Below, piece by piece: positions 1 through 7,427 of a stretch of 47,838 nucleotides of DNA. The notes below the pieces were generated by a model that saw only the letters and a list, made by a program, of their open reading frames with translations, was not told where the DNA came from and ran no database searches. The translations under genes and the position numbers were made by a program. Within the stretch, counting starts at the first letter, position 1. Every line of letters starts with the position of its first letter. Source of the DNA: Actinocrinis sp035605935. GTDB lineage: Bacteria > Actinomycetota > Actinomycetes > Streptomycetales > Catenulisporaceae. The stretch lies in contig NZ_DATNGK010000115.1 of assembly GCF_035605935.1 (NCBI RefSeq), positions 1 to 47,838 of the forward strand, in the 5' to 3' direction.

Positions 1-1
1 C

Positions 2-556
2 GCGGCCGGCCACGAGACGACGACCAACCTGATCGCCAACGCCGTGCACCAGCTGCTGGCCGTGCCGGAGCGCTGGCAGACACTGGCGAAATCCCCCGAG
101 CTGGCCGCCGCCGCAGTCGAGGAGACGCTGCGCTACGACTCCTCGGTTCAGGGCGCGCTGCGGGTGGCCACCGAGCAGGTGCGCATCGGCGATGTAGAAC
201 TGCCCGCCGGATCCCGGGTGCGAGTGATGTTCGCGGCGGCCGGCCGCGACCCCGCCCAGTTCCAGGACCCGGAGGAGTTCCGGCTCGACCGCCAGGGCCC
301 ACCCCGGCACCTCGGGTTCGGCTTCGGCGCCCACTTCTGCGTCGGCGCCCCGCTGGCCCGGCTCGAGGCCCGCATCGCGCTGGAGACGCTCGCCGCGGCG
401 CTGCCGGGATTACGGCTGGCCGACGGCTTCGAGCCGGACTACCTGCCCGGCGGCTTCATATTCCACGCGCTGGCCGCGCTGCCGGTCAGCTGGGATGCGC
501 GGGCCGCGATCCGCGCATCCGCACCGCCCGCCGAACCCGTCGGCGCGCACGAGTAA
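2..556 (+). CDS. Cytochrome P450, C-terminal part (5' end outside window)
   Basis: Haem-thiolate monooxygenase; only the C-terminal 184 residues are in the window. The fragment opens in the I-helix with AGHETT, the oxygen-activation motif, continues with the K-helix ExxR motif (ETLR, near nt 120), and has the haem-binding loop FGFGAHFCVG near nt 310-345, whose Cys is the axial iron ligand. The reading frame is open to the first base, so this is a cut by the window and not a pseudogene. A soluble bacterial class I P450 would need a ferredoxin and reductase, and none is seen here. It is followed after about 50 nt by an exporter and then a second P450 on the same strand, which suggests co-expression in a tailoring or detoxification unit. 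The substrate cannot be told from sequence. Confidence 0.93.
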   Translation, partial: AAGHETTTNLIANAVHQLLAVPERWQTLAKSPELAAAAVEETLRYDSSVQGALRVATEQVRIGDVELPAGSRVRVMFAAAGRDPAQFQDPEEFRLDRQGPPRHLGFGFGAHFCVGAPLARLEARIALETLAAALPGLRLADGFEPDYLPGGFIFHALAALPVSWDARAAIRASAPPAEPVGAHE

Positions 557-607
557 GTGCGACCGCTCTCAGCATCCGTCTAGATCAGCAAGGACGTGTC
601 TCCACGC

Positions 608-2059
608 ATGTCGATTTCCTCCCCCGCGCAGCCCAAGGCCGGCGAGCAGGCCGCGAGCAGGCATCCAGGCCTGGTCCTGGCCATCATCGTGACCTGCCAG
701 ATGATGGTCGTCGTCGACGCGATGGCCATGGCCGTGGCGCTGCCCAAGATCCAGGCGGGCCTGCACTTCTCGGCCACCAGCCTGTCCTGGGTGCTCAACG
801 CCTACATCCTCAGCTACGGCGGCCTGCTGCTTCTCGGCGGACGCACCGGTGACGTACTGGGCCGCCGCCGCACCTTCACCGCGGGCGTGCTGCTGTTCAC
901 CATCAGCTCGCTGCTCGGCGGCGTGGCCACCACCGCGGGCTGGCTCCTGGCGGCCCGCGCGCTGCAGGGCGTGGGCGCGGCGTTCGCCGCGCCGGGCGCG
1001 ATGTCGCTGCTCATGACCAATTTCGCCGAGGGACCGGCGCGCAACCGCGCGTTGTCCGCGTACGCGACGATCGCGGGACTCGGCATGGCCATCGGCATGA
1101 TCGTCAGCGGCGTGCTCACCGATATCGCTTCCTGGCGCTGGGTTCTGCTGGTCAACGTCCCGCTCGGGCTGGCGATCGTGGTGCTCACCCCGCGCTATGT
1201 GGCGGAGCCCGAGCGGCATCCCGGCCAGATCGACCTGCCGAGCGCTGCCACGGCCACGGCCGGAGCCGTCGCTCTGGCCTGGGCGTTCATCCATGCCTCT
1301 GGGAGCGGCTGGAGCGCGCTGACCTTCGGTGCGATCGCGTTCGGCATCGTGGCGCTCGCGCTGTTCGTCCTGCGCCAGACCCGGGTCAAGCAGCCGATGA
1401 TGCCGCTGCGCCTGCTCGCCGACCGCACCCGCACCGCCGGACTGGTGGCGATGGCTCTGGCCATGGCCTCGAACTTCAACATCTCGCTTTTCGTCCCCGA
1501 GTTCCTGCAGAACGTGCTGGGCTACAGCGCCTTGCGGGCCGGGCTCGCCTTCCTGCCGATGGCGCTGGTGGTGTTCGCGGTCGCCCGGGCCGGACGCAGA
1601 CTGCTGCCACGCTTCGGCGCGTACCCGCTGATCCTGGTCGGGATCGGCCTGTGCGCCGTCGGCCTCGGCTGGCTGGGTGCCCTCGACTCCAGATCGTCGT
1701 ATGCGACCGGCATGCTCGTGCCGCTGATCCTTATCGGCATCGGCATCGGCATGTTCCTGATGCCGCTGACCGGGCTGATCCTCAGGGGGGTCGAGCCGCG
1801 GGACTCGGGCGCGGCCTCGGGCGTCCTGCAGACCTTCCAGCAGTTCGGCGGCGCGATCGGCATCGCCATCCTGGTCACCGTCTATGGCACCGCCCTGCGG
1901 CACAGCCCACCGGCGACCGCGCCGCGCACCGCGACCGCGCACGCGATCGCGGAGGCCTTCCTCGGCGGCGCCGGCTTCCTCGTGCTCGCCCTGCTCTCGA
2001 TCACCGTGGCCGCGCTCGCGGGCCGAGCCCGCCGGGCGGCGACGCCTCCAGCCGCTTGA
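608..2059 (+). CDS. MFS multidrug exporter, DHA2 (EmrB/QacA) family
   Basis: Proton-driven efflux protein of the cytoplasmic membrane, 483 residues, with many hydrophobic segments consistent with the 14-helix DHA2 plan. The motif A loop between helices 2 and 3 reads GRTGDVLGRRR. The segment around SWRWVLLVNVPLG matches the end of helix 6 in QacA-type transporters. Start choice: AAGGA (590-594) lies 13 nt before the ATG at 608, while an in-frame GTG at 596 would be only 1 nt from it, so 608 is preferred with moderate certainty. The gene sits between two P450 genes on the same strand, and the downstream P450 begins just after or overlapping its stop. It may export the product or substrate of those enzymes (inference). 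Confidence 0.92.
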   Translation: MSISSPAQPKAGEQAASRHPGLVLAIIVTCQMMVVVDAMAMAVALPKIQAGLHFSATSLSWVLNAYILSYGGLLLLGGRTGDVLGRRRTFTAGVLLFTISSLLGGVATTAGWLLAARALQGVGAAFAAPGAMSLLMTNFAEGPARNRALSAYATIAGLGMAIGMIVSGVLTDIASWRWVLLVNVPLGLAIVVLTPRYVAEPERHPGQIDLPSAATATAGAVALAWAFIHASGSGWSALTFGAIAFGIVALALFVLRQTRVKQPMMPLRLLADRTRTAGLVAMALAMASNFNISLFVPEFLQNVLGYSALRAGLAFLPMALVVFAVARAGRRLLPRFGAYPLILVGIGLCAVGLGWLGALDSRSSYATGMLVPLILIGIGIGMFLMPLTGLILRGVEPRDSGAASGVLQTFQQFGGAIGIAILVTVYGTALRHSPPATAPRTATAHAIAEAFLGGAGFLVLALLSITVAALAGRARRAATPPAA

Positions 2060-2091
2060 GGAGCGCCTTGACCGCGATCAGCAGCGCCACT

Positions 2092-3309
2092 GTGGACACC
2101 GATGAACCGCCGCCCTTCCCGATGCCGCGCCGGTGGCCGCTTGACCCGCCACCCGCGCTCGCCGAGCTGCGCCGGCGTGGACAGCCACTGACCAGGGTGC
2201 GGCTTTGGGACGGCAGCACCGCTTGGCTGGTGACCCGTCATGCCCAGATCCGTGAGGTACTGCACAGCCCCGCGTTCAGCTCCGACACCAGCAGCCCCGG
2301 CTTCCCCAAGGCCACGCGCGCGGCCGCCGCGCTGGCCGGGGACGCCACCCGCTGGCTGGTCCGGCTGGATCCGCCGGAGCACACGCGCATCCGGCGGATC
2401 CTGGCCAAGGAGTTCGCTCCGCGTCGGGTCGCGGCGATGCGCCCGATAGTGCAATGCGCCGCCGACACCCTGATCGAGCGGCTGGCCGAGGCGCCGCCGG
2501 AGCCAGACGGCGCGGTGGACCTGGTGCGGGAACTCGCCCTGCCGATGCCCGCCACCGTCATCTGCCGGATCCTCGGCGTCCCGAACGAGGATCGGGAGTT
2601 CTTCCAGGACCGGACACATGTCGCGATGTCGGCCGACGCCTCGCCGTATGAGGTGCGCGCCGCCTTCGCCGACCTGCGCGACTACCTCGACCGGCTGCTG
2701 CGCGAGAAGGAGAACGACCCCGCTGACGACCTGCTCGGGCGGCTGATAGTCGATCAGCTGCGGCCCGGTGAGCTGACTCACGAGGAACTGCTCACCATCG
2801 CCCGGCTGCTGCTGATCGCCGGGCACGACACCACCGCGAACATGGTCGGCCTGATCGGCCTGAGCTTGGCCCGGCACCCGGATCAGGCCGAACTGCTGCG
2901 CGAGAACCCGCAGCTGATCCCAGGCGCGGTGGAGGAACTGTTGCGCTACCACAGCGTCGGCAACCACGGCCTGTCCCGGATCGCCACAGCCGACGTGCGC
3001 ATCGGCGGGCAGCTGGTGCGCGCGGGTGAGGGGGTGCTGCTCGCCCTGAACTCGGGCAACCGGGACGAGGCGGCTTTCGAGCGCCCGGACGTACTGGACC
3101 TGAGCCGCGGCGCGTCAGCCCACCTGACGTTCGGCGCGGGGATCCACCGCTGCCTCGGGGCGCCGCTCGCGCTCCTCGAACTCGAAGTCGTCCTGGCCGG
3201 GCTGCTCGAGCGACTTCCGGGCCTGCGCCTGGCGGTGCCGCTCGAGCAGCTCTCGTTCCGCCACGACATGCTCACTTACGGAGTTCGGGCGCTGCCGGTG
3301 CGGTGGTGA
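2092..3309 (+). CDS. Cytochrome P450
   Basis: Complete bacterial P450 of 405 residues from the GTG at 2092, the usual size for soluble actinobacterial CYPs. The N-terminus has the typical FPMPR entry. The I-helix motif AGHDTT is near nt 2820, the K-helix ExxR is EELLR near nt 2935, and the haem loop FGAGIHRCLG is near nt 3130-3160. The start is uncertain: an in-frame TTG at 2068 has the better ribosome-binding site (GAGGAG, 2058-2063, overlapping the stop of the exporter gene), whereas 2092 gives the conventional N-terminus. Either way the gene is tightly linked to the exporter, so translational coupling is likely. Its haem loop and N-terminal half differ clearly from the upstream P450, so this is not a recent tandem copy. 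Confidence 0.93.
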   Translation: MDTDEPPPFPMPRRWPLDPPPALAELRRRGQPLTRVRLWDGSTAWLVTRHAQIREVLHSPAFSSDTSSPGFPKATRAAAALAGDATRWLVRLDPPEHTRIRRILAKEFAPRRVAAMRPIVQCAADTLIERLAEAPPEPDGAVDLVRELALPMPATVICRILGVPNEDREFFQDRTHVAMSADASPYEVRAAFADLRDYLDRLLREKENDPADDLLGRLIVDQLRPGELTHEELLTIARLLLIAGHDTTANMVGLIGLSLARHPDQAELLRENPQLIPGAVEELLRYHSVGNHGLSRIATADVRIGGQLVRAGEGVLLALNSGNRDEAAFERPDVLDLSRGASAHLTFGAGIHRCLGAPLALLELEVVLAGLLERLPGLRLAVPLEQLSFRHDMLTYGVRALPVRW

Positions 3310-3316
3310 ACCGGCT

Positions 3317-3368
3317 GCCACGGCCGGGCCGCCGTTCTTGATTCAGGTGACGGCGGCCCGGTCGTGGC
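3317..3368. terminator. Bidirectional hairpin terminator
   Basis: A 19-nt arm (3317-3335) pairs with 3350-3368 with a single G-T type mismatch, leaving a 14-nt loop. It fills the short space between the stop of the P450 gene (3309) and the stop of the convergent monooxygenase gene (3379). There is no clear T-tract, as is common in high-GC actinobacteria. The symmetry would serve both transcripts. Confidence 0.8.
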
Positions 3369-3378
3369 GCAGGAGCGG

Positions 3379-4548
3379 TCAGACCCGCGCGGTCGCGGAC
3401 TGCTCCTCCCCCTGCAGCCGGGCCGGCAGCGGCAGACCGTAGTGCTCGCGCAGCGTGGCGCCCCGGTACTCGGTGCGGAACAAGCCGCGTCGCTGGAGGA
3501 TGGGCACGACGTGGTCGACGAACGCCGGCAGGCCGTCGGCCAGCACGTCCGGCATGACATTGAACCCGTCGGCGGCGCCGGACTCGAACCACAGCTGGAT
3601 CACGTCGGCCACCTGTTCCGGCGTGCCCACCACGGTCAGGTGCCCGTTGGGCGCGCCCCCGGCCTCCAGATCCAGCTGGTCGAGCTCGTCGCGGCGCTGA
3701 AACGCCTCCTGCTCGGTGCCGCCCAGCGTGGTCACCAGGCCGGGCAGGATCACCAGCCGCTGCGGGTCGCGGCCGTGCGCGGCCACCTGGCTGCGAAGCT
3801 GCTGCGCGTAGGCGCGCGCGGCGCCGATGTCCGTGCCGCTGGCGAACACCGCCTCACCGGTGCGGCCCGCCAGCTCTTGCCCGTACTGCGAGCCTCCGGC
3901 CTGCACGATCACCGGGTGGCCTTGCGGCGAAGGCGGCAGGCAGAACGGCCCCAGCACACTGAAGTACTCGCCCTCGTGCGCGATCGGCCGCAGCCGGTCG
4001 GGATCGACGAACTGTCCGGCGGCCACATCGACCAGCAGCGCCTCCGGCTCCCAGCTGTCCCATAACCGCAGCACGACGTCGATGAACTCCTTGGCCCTGG
4101 CGTAACGCTCGTCGCGGTCCGGCAGCGTGCGCACGAAGTTGCGCGAGACCCCGGGCGTCGCGGTGGTCACCGCGTTCCAGCCGGCCCGGCCCTGGCTGAT
4201 CAGGTCGAGGGCCTGGAACCTGCGGGCGATGTTGTAGGGCTCGTTGTAGCTGGTGGAGGCCGTCGCGATCAGGCCGATTCGCTCGGTGGCGCGGGCTATC
4301 GCGGTGAGCACGAGGGTCGGTTCGAGCCCGTTGAACTGAGGTCGGTACACGATGTTCTCGGCGATCCCGGGCACGTCGCCGAGGAACACGGCGTCGAACT
4401 TGCCGCGCTCCGCGATGCGCGCGGACTCGACGTAGCGGTCGACGTGGACGAACGCCAGCGGATCGACGCCCGGGTGCCGCCAGGCTCCGTGGTGCGCTCC
4501 CCCGGACAGCAGATTGATGTTGAGGTGCAGTTCACGGGCACTCGACAC
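3379..4548 (-). CDS. FMN-dependent monooxygenase, LLM class, NtaA/SnaA/DszA type
   Basis: Two-component, FMNH2-using monooxygenase of the bacterial luciferase-like fold. Relatives oxidise sulfur heterocycles (DszA), nitrilotriacetate (NtaA) or modified cysteines (CmoJ/CmoO). Family hallmarks are the N-terminal GAHHGAWRHPG, the TATPGVSRNF region after WNAVT, and the C-terminal VGTPEQVAD and GAADGFN blocks. At 389 residues it is short for a family usually near 440-450. The missing part lies between RRDELDQLD and GHLTVVGTPEQ, where relatives carry about 60 more residues. The GTG start is preceded by AGAGG at a 6-7 nt distance, and a good promoter lies just upstream. No flavin reductase gene is visible nearby. 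Divergence from a peptide-type importer and a Cys-rich leader ORF points to organosulfur use (inference). Confidence 0.88.
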   Translation of the reverse strand: MSSARELHLNINLLSGGAHHGAWRHPGVDPLAFVHVDRYVESARIAERGKFDAVFLGDVPGIAENIVYRPQFNGLEPTLVLTAIARATERIGLIATASTSYNEPYNIARRFQALDLISQGRAGWNAVTTATPGVSRNFVRTLPDRDERYARAKEFIDVVLRLWDSWEPEALLVDVAAGQFVDPDRLRPIAHEGEYFSVLGPFCLPPSPQGHPVIVQAGGSQYGQELAGRTGEAVFASGTDIGAARAYAQQLRSQVAAHGRDPQRLVILPGLVTTLGGTEQEAFQRRDELDQLDLEAGGAPNGHLTVVGTPEQVADVIQLWFESGAADGFNVMPDVLADGLPAFVDHVVPILQRRGLFRTEYRGATLREHYGLPLPARLQGEEQSATARV

Positions 4549-4589
4549 GGGATGCCTCTTTTCAAACGAGCTCTGACCAATTCCAGTCG

Positions 4590-4618
4590 AAATTAGTTGG
4601 CCGGTTCTACCGAGTCAA
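4590..4618 (-). promoter_or_regulatory. Sigma-70-type promoter of the monooxygenase gene
   Basis: On the minus strand, TTGACT (4618-4613) and TAATTT (4595-4590) are separated by exactly 17 nt, matching the housekeeping consensus at 5 of 6 positions at both boxes. Transcription would start near 4583, giving a leader of about 35 nt that carries the AGAGG ribosome-binding site of the gene starting at 4548. This is one of the few AT-rich patches in the region. Confidence 0.65.
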
Positions 4619-4703
4619 CTGAAGTGGACCGGCAGAAAAGAGTCCCGAATGCGTGACTTTTTTATCCGCGGTATTGCCGCGTTCCGCCGAGTGGAACACC
4701 CCC

Positions 4704-4733
4704 TGTACAGCTCAGCAATTCTCCGCCTACCAT
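4704..4733 (+). promoter_or_regulatory. Possible promoter for the leader peptide/ABC importer transcript
   Basis: TGTACA (4704-4709) and TACCAT (4728-4733, fits TAnnnT) are 18 nt apart. Transcription would start near 4740, about 35 nt before the Cys-rich leader ORF and about 20 nt before its ribosome-binding site. The -35 box is weak (4 of 6), so this is only the best candidate in the interval. Confidence 0.25.
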
Positions 4734-4774
4734 TCCATTAGCCGGAACAATCGACTACGGGGAAGATTACGGCC

Positions 4775-4855
4775 ATGTCGCGTGCCCTTTGCCGGACCGG
4801 GTCCCAGTGCTGCGTCGCAGCCGGGCGCTGTCCGTGTCGCCGCCACTCTCTCTGA
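4775..4855 (+). CDS. Cysteine-rich leader peptide (26 aa), putative attenuator
   Basis: A short ORF with ATG at 4775 and TGA at 4853-4855. It is preceded by GGGGAAG (4759-4765) at a 9-nt distance, a good ribosome-binding site. The peptide has five cysteines in 26 residues: one at position 6, the pair CC at 12-13, and two more in CPC at 19 and 21. It ends in RRHSL. Cysteine is rare in neighbouring proteins, so this density is striking. Cys-rich upstream ORFs that sense cysteinyl-tRNA supply are known before sulfur-assimilation genes in actinobacteria. Hairpins and then the binding-protein gene of an ABC importer follow within 115 nt on the same strand. I infer ribosome-mediated attenuation or coupling by cysteine; expression is unproven. 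Confidence 0.6.
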   Translation: MSRALCRTGSQCCVAAGRCPCRRHSL

Positions 4856-4878
4856 ACTTTCACAAACGCACGCTCGCC

Positions 4879-4930
4879 GCAGCGCGCACCGCTGCCCGCT
4901 GCTCCCGGCACGCCGCCTCGTTCGGCGTGC
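4879..4930 (+). promoter_or_regulatory. Leader hairpins between Cys-rich ORF and importer gene
   Basis: Two stem-loops lie in the 114-nt spacer. A 6-bp stem pairs 4879-4884 with 4890-4895, and an 8-bp stem pairs 4908-4915 with 4923-4930 around a 7-nt loop. The right arm of the second (GCGTGC) could instead pair with an identical GCACGC copy at 4868-4873, only 12 nt after the leader stop codon, so two exclusive folds are possible. That is what a ribosome stalled on the leader could switch. No T-run follows, so Rho or translation-level control is also possible. Confidence 0.4.
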
Positions 4931-4969
4931 TCTCGCCATGCATCGCAGCCACCACGCAGGAGACCAAAC

Positions 4970-6604
4970 GTGCCCATACCCAGAGCCAGCGCACCTACCC
5001 GCCACCCGGTCCGCAACTGCACGCTTGGTCTGGCGAGCGCCGCGCTCATCGCGCTCGCGGGTTGCAGCTCCGACCCCGCGGCGCACACCGGTGGCGCCGG
5101 CGGCGGGACGCCGCACTCGGGCGGCAGCCTGACCTTTGCCCTTGGCGACGAGGTGCGCTGCATCGACCCACAGCAGGCAGGCGATGGCGCGGAACTCACC
5201 GCGGCGCGTGGGCTGGTCGACTCGCTCACCGTGCGCGATCCGAGCACTGCCAAACTGGCACCGTGGCTCGCCACGTCCTGGCAGGCGTCGTCCGACGCCA
5301 CGAGTTTCACCTTCACCCTGCGGTCCGGAGTCACCTTCAGTGACGGCACTGCCTTGACCGCGACCGCGGTCAAGGCGGCGCTGGACGGTGACGTCGCCCT
5401 CGGCGCGCGGGCGATCCTCGCCGCCGGGTATCTGACCGGCTACAAGGGCAGCACGGTGCTCGCCGCGAACAAGGTCAGGGTGGATTTCAGCAAGCCCAAC
5501 GCCACCTTCCTCGACGCGACCTCGACGGCCAGCCTCGGCATCGTCGCCCCCTCGACCTCGGCCGAGTCCGCCGATCGGCGCTGCGCTCAAGGAGTCGTCG
5601 GCTCCGGGCCGTTCGTCCTGAGTTCGTTCACCCGCGATCAGCAGGTCGTGGAGAAGGCGCGGACAGGCTATGCCTGGGCACCTACCGGATCCGCGAACCG
5701 TGGTCCGGCCTACCTCGCCAGTCTGGTATTCAAGGTGGTCACCGAGGACGGAGTGCGGCTCGGCGGCCTGCAGTCCGGACAGTTCTCCGGCATCAGTGGT
5801 CTGACGTCGCAGGACCGCCAGGCGCTCGGTGGCGGCAGGATCACCCTGCTTGCCCGCGCCATTCCCGGCCTCGCGACGAGCATCAACGTGAACACATCCC
5901 GGCCCGCCACGCGCGACCGCACGGTACGGCTCGCGCTCGCCTCCGCCGTCGACCGCGCTCAGATCGTCGCAGCGCTCGGCTCTGGGTATCACGCCGCCAC
6001 CAGCGTGCTGTCCTCCACCACCACCGACTACACCAGCCTCGGTGCGCAGCTCGCGGCGAGTCCGGCGGCGGCGGCCCAGTCGCTTGACCGCGACGGCTGG
6101 GTCAAACAGGGCGACGGCATCCGGGTCAAGAACGGCGTACGGCTGGCGCTGACGGTCGACTGGTTCGGCGACGACCCGGTGACCCAGTCCGCGCTGGAGT
6201 TGGTGCAGCAACAGTTCAAAGCGATCGGCGTGCAGCTGACGCTGCATCCGGTGCCGACCTCGGGGGCGCTGGCCGCGTTCAAGAGCGGCGACTACGACCT
6301 GGTGGTCGGCCAGTCCTCGAACACTGATCCGGACATTCTGCGCGTCTATTACACGGCCGAGGGCCTCAACACCGTGCGGCTCACCGCAGGTTCCTTGCAG
6401 AACGCCCTCTTCGCCCAGGCCGCGCAGGCCGATCCCGCGAAGCGCGCCGCATTGGTCGGCCAAGCGCAGCAGCAGTTGGTCGGCGACGGCTACGCCATCC
6501 CGCTGTTCGAGCAGGACTCCGCGGTCGCGCTGTCGGACTCAGTGCACGGAGTCACCCTGGACTCGGTCGCGCATCCGTTGTTCTACGGCGCCTGGCTCTC
6601 CTGA
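4970..6604 (+). CDS. ABC importer substrate-binding lipoprotein (SBP family 5, Opp/Dpp type)
   Basis: Extracellular solute receptor for a peptide/nickel/opine-type ABC importer, 544 residues. It has a basic N-terminus, a hydrophobic segment and the lipobox LALAGC with the lipidated Cys at residue 32, followed by a Gly-rich linker. The mature part begins GGSLTFALGDEVRCIDPQQ, the conserved strand of family 5 binding proteins. The GTG start is preceded by AGGAG at about 7 nt. It is the first long gene of the importer operon, directly after the Cys-rich leader, and is followed by an IclR regulator and then the permeases. The ligand is unknown. Peptides or S-containing amino acid derivatives fit the context. 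Confidence 0.93.
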   Translation: MPIPRASAPTRHPVRNCTLGLASAALIALAGCSSDPAAHTGGAGGGTPHSGGSLTFALGDEVRCIDPQQAGDGAELTAARGLVDSLTVRDPSTAKLAPWLATSWQASSDATSFTFTLRSGVTFSDGTALTATAVKAALDGDVALGARAILAAGYLTGYKGSTVLAANKVRVDFSKPNATFLDATSTASLGIVAPSTSAESADRRCAQGVVGSGPFVLSSFTRDQQVVEKARTGYAWAPTGSANRGPAYLASLVFKVVTEDGVRLGGLQSGQFSGISGLTSQDRQALGGGRITLLARAIPGLATSINVNTSRPATRDRTVRLALASAVDRAQIVAALGSGYHAATSVLSSTTTDYTSLGAQLAASPAAAAQSLDRDGWVKQGDGIRVKNGVRLALTVDWFGDDPVTQSALELVQQQFKAIGVQLTLHPVPTSGALAAFKSGDYDLVVGQSSNTDPDILRVYYTAEGLNTVRLTAGSLQNALFAQAAQADPAKRAALVGQAQQQLVGDGYAIPLFEQDSAVALSDSVHGVTLDSVAHPLFYGAWLS

Positions 6605-6650
6605 AGGCAGAACCTTGATACAAGCCTGCCGCCCAAGGGGAGATGACACC

Positions 6651-7424
6651 GTGAAAGCCAGCACTTCGCCCGCGCGATTCTCCGGGGCCGTGGCCAAGTC
6701 CGTCCTCATCCTGGATGTGCTGCCCGGCGACGGCGATCTGGTCGGCGTATCCGAGGTGGCGCGCCGCACGAGCCTGCCCAAAACCACAGCCCACCGCCTC
6801 CTGGGCCTGCTCACCGATCTCGGCCTTGCGGAACGCCACGCGACCGGATACCGGCTCGGGCGCCATGTCAGCGGCCTGGTTCGGTCCACCCCGTGCATGC
6901 AGCACGACGGGCTGCGCGACCAGCTACTGCCCTTCCTTCTCGACCTGCAGCGGCTCACCGATGAAGCGGTGCATCTCGGAGTGCTCAGGGATCAAGGCGT
7001 GCTGTGCGTGGAGCGGCTGTTCGGGCACCGCAGCGCGCCGGTGCCGATCGCGACGGGCACCGTCCTGCCGGCGCACGGCACCGCCTTGGGCAAGGTGCTG
7101 CTGGCGTTCGGCGAGCGCGGTTCGGGCGAGCTCGGCCGAGAAGGCGAACTGACCGCGTACACCTCGCTGACCATCATCACCAGGCGAGCTCTGCAGCGGG
7201 AACTGGAGACCGTACGCGATGCCGGATTCGCGCACGACCGGGGTGAGTACATCCCGGGCATCGGCTGCGTCGCCGCGCCGCTGTGGGGCCCCGGTCACAC
7301 ACTTGTCGGCGCGTTGTCGGTCAGCGCGCCCGCGCGCCGCCTCGATCCGACCACAGCGGTCAAGCAGCTGTGGCGGATCGCTAACGCGGCTTCGCAGTCC
7401 CTGCTAGCGGCGGAGGCGGCCTAG
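6651..7424 (+). CDS. IclR-family transcriptional regulator (first copy)
   Basis: DNA-binding repressor or activator, 257 residues. The N-terminal winged helix-turn-helix (about residues 15-70) includes SEVARRTSLPKTTAHRLLG. The C-terminal effector domain contains the G(T/S)VLPAHGTALGKVLLA segment typical of IclR. The GTG at 6651 is chosen over the upstream TTG at 6615 because AAGGGGAG lies 8 nt before it. The gene sits inside the importer operon, between the binding protein and the first permease, with only 3 nt before the permease start, so it is probably autoregulated with its target. It resembles the IclR gene at 11003-11824, especially in the helix-turn-helix. Confidence 0.92.
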   Translation: MKASTSPARFSGAVAKSVLILDVLPGDGDLVGVSEVARRTSLPKTTAHRLLGLLTDLGLAERHATGYRLGRHVSGLVRSTPCMQHDGLRDQLLPFLLDLQRLTDEAVHLGVLRDQGVLCVERLFGHRSAPVPIATGTVLPAHGTALGKVLLAFGERGSGELGREGELTAYTSLTIITRRALQRELETVRDAGFAHDRGEYIPGIGCVAAPLWGPGHTLVGALSVSAPARRLDPTTAVKQLWRIANAASQSLLAAEAA

Positions 7425-7427
7425 CCG

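Noticed and set aside
569..1942. Long minus-strand ORF opposite the MFS exporter, and many similar long antisense ORFs (for example 4727-6463, 20448-22421, 29615-30739, 36676-38301)
   Set aside because: They are mirror frames of genes with clear family motifs; their translations are rich in Arg, Gly, Asp and His, as expected of antisense high-GC frames.
3379..4548. Frameshift as explanation for the short LLM monooxygenase
   Set aside because: The frame is continuous, and conserved blocks on both sides of the gap are in the same frame, so a clean in-frame absence fits better than a frameshift.
4649..4741. A 30-codon ORF (begins MRDFFIRGIAAF) upstream of the Cys-rich leader
   Set aside because: No clear ribosome-binding site at a proper distance, no Cys or other repeated control codons, and its end lies over the best candidate promoter of the importer. 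I treat it as chance.
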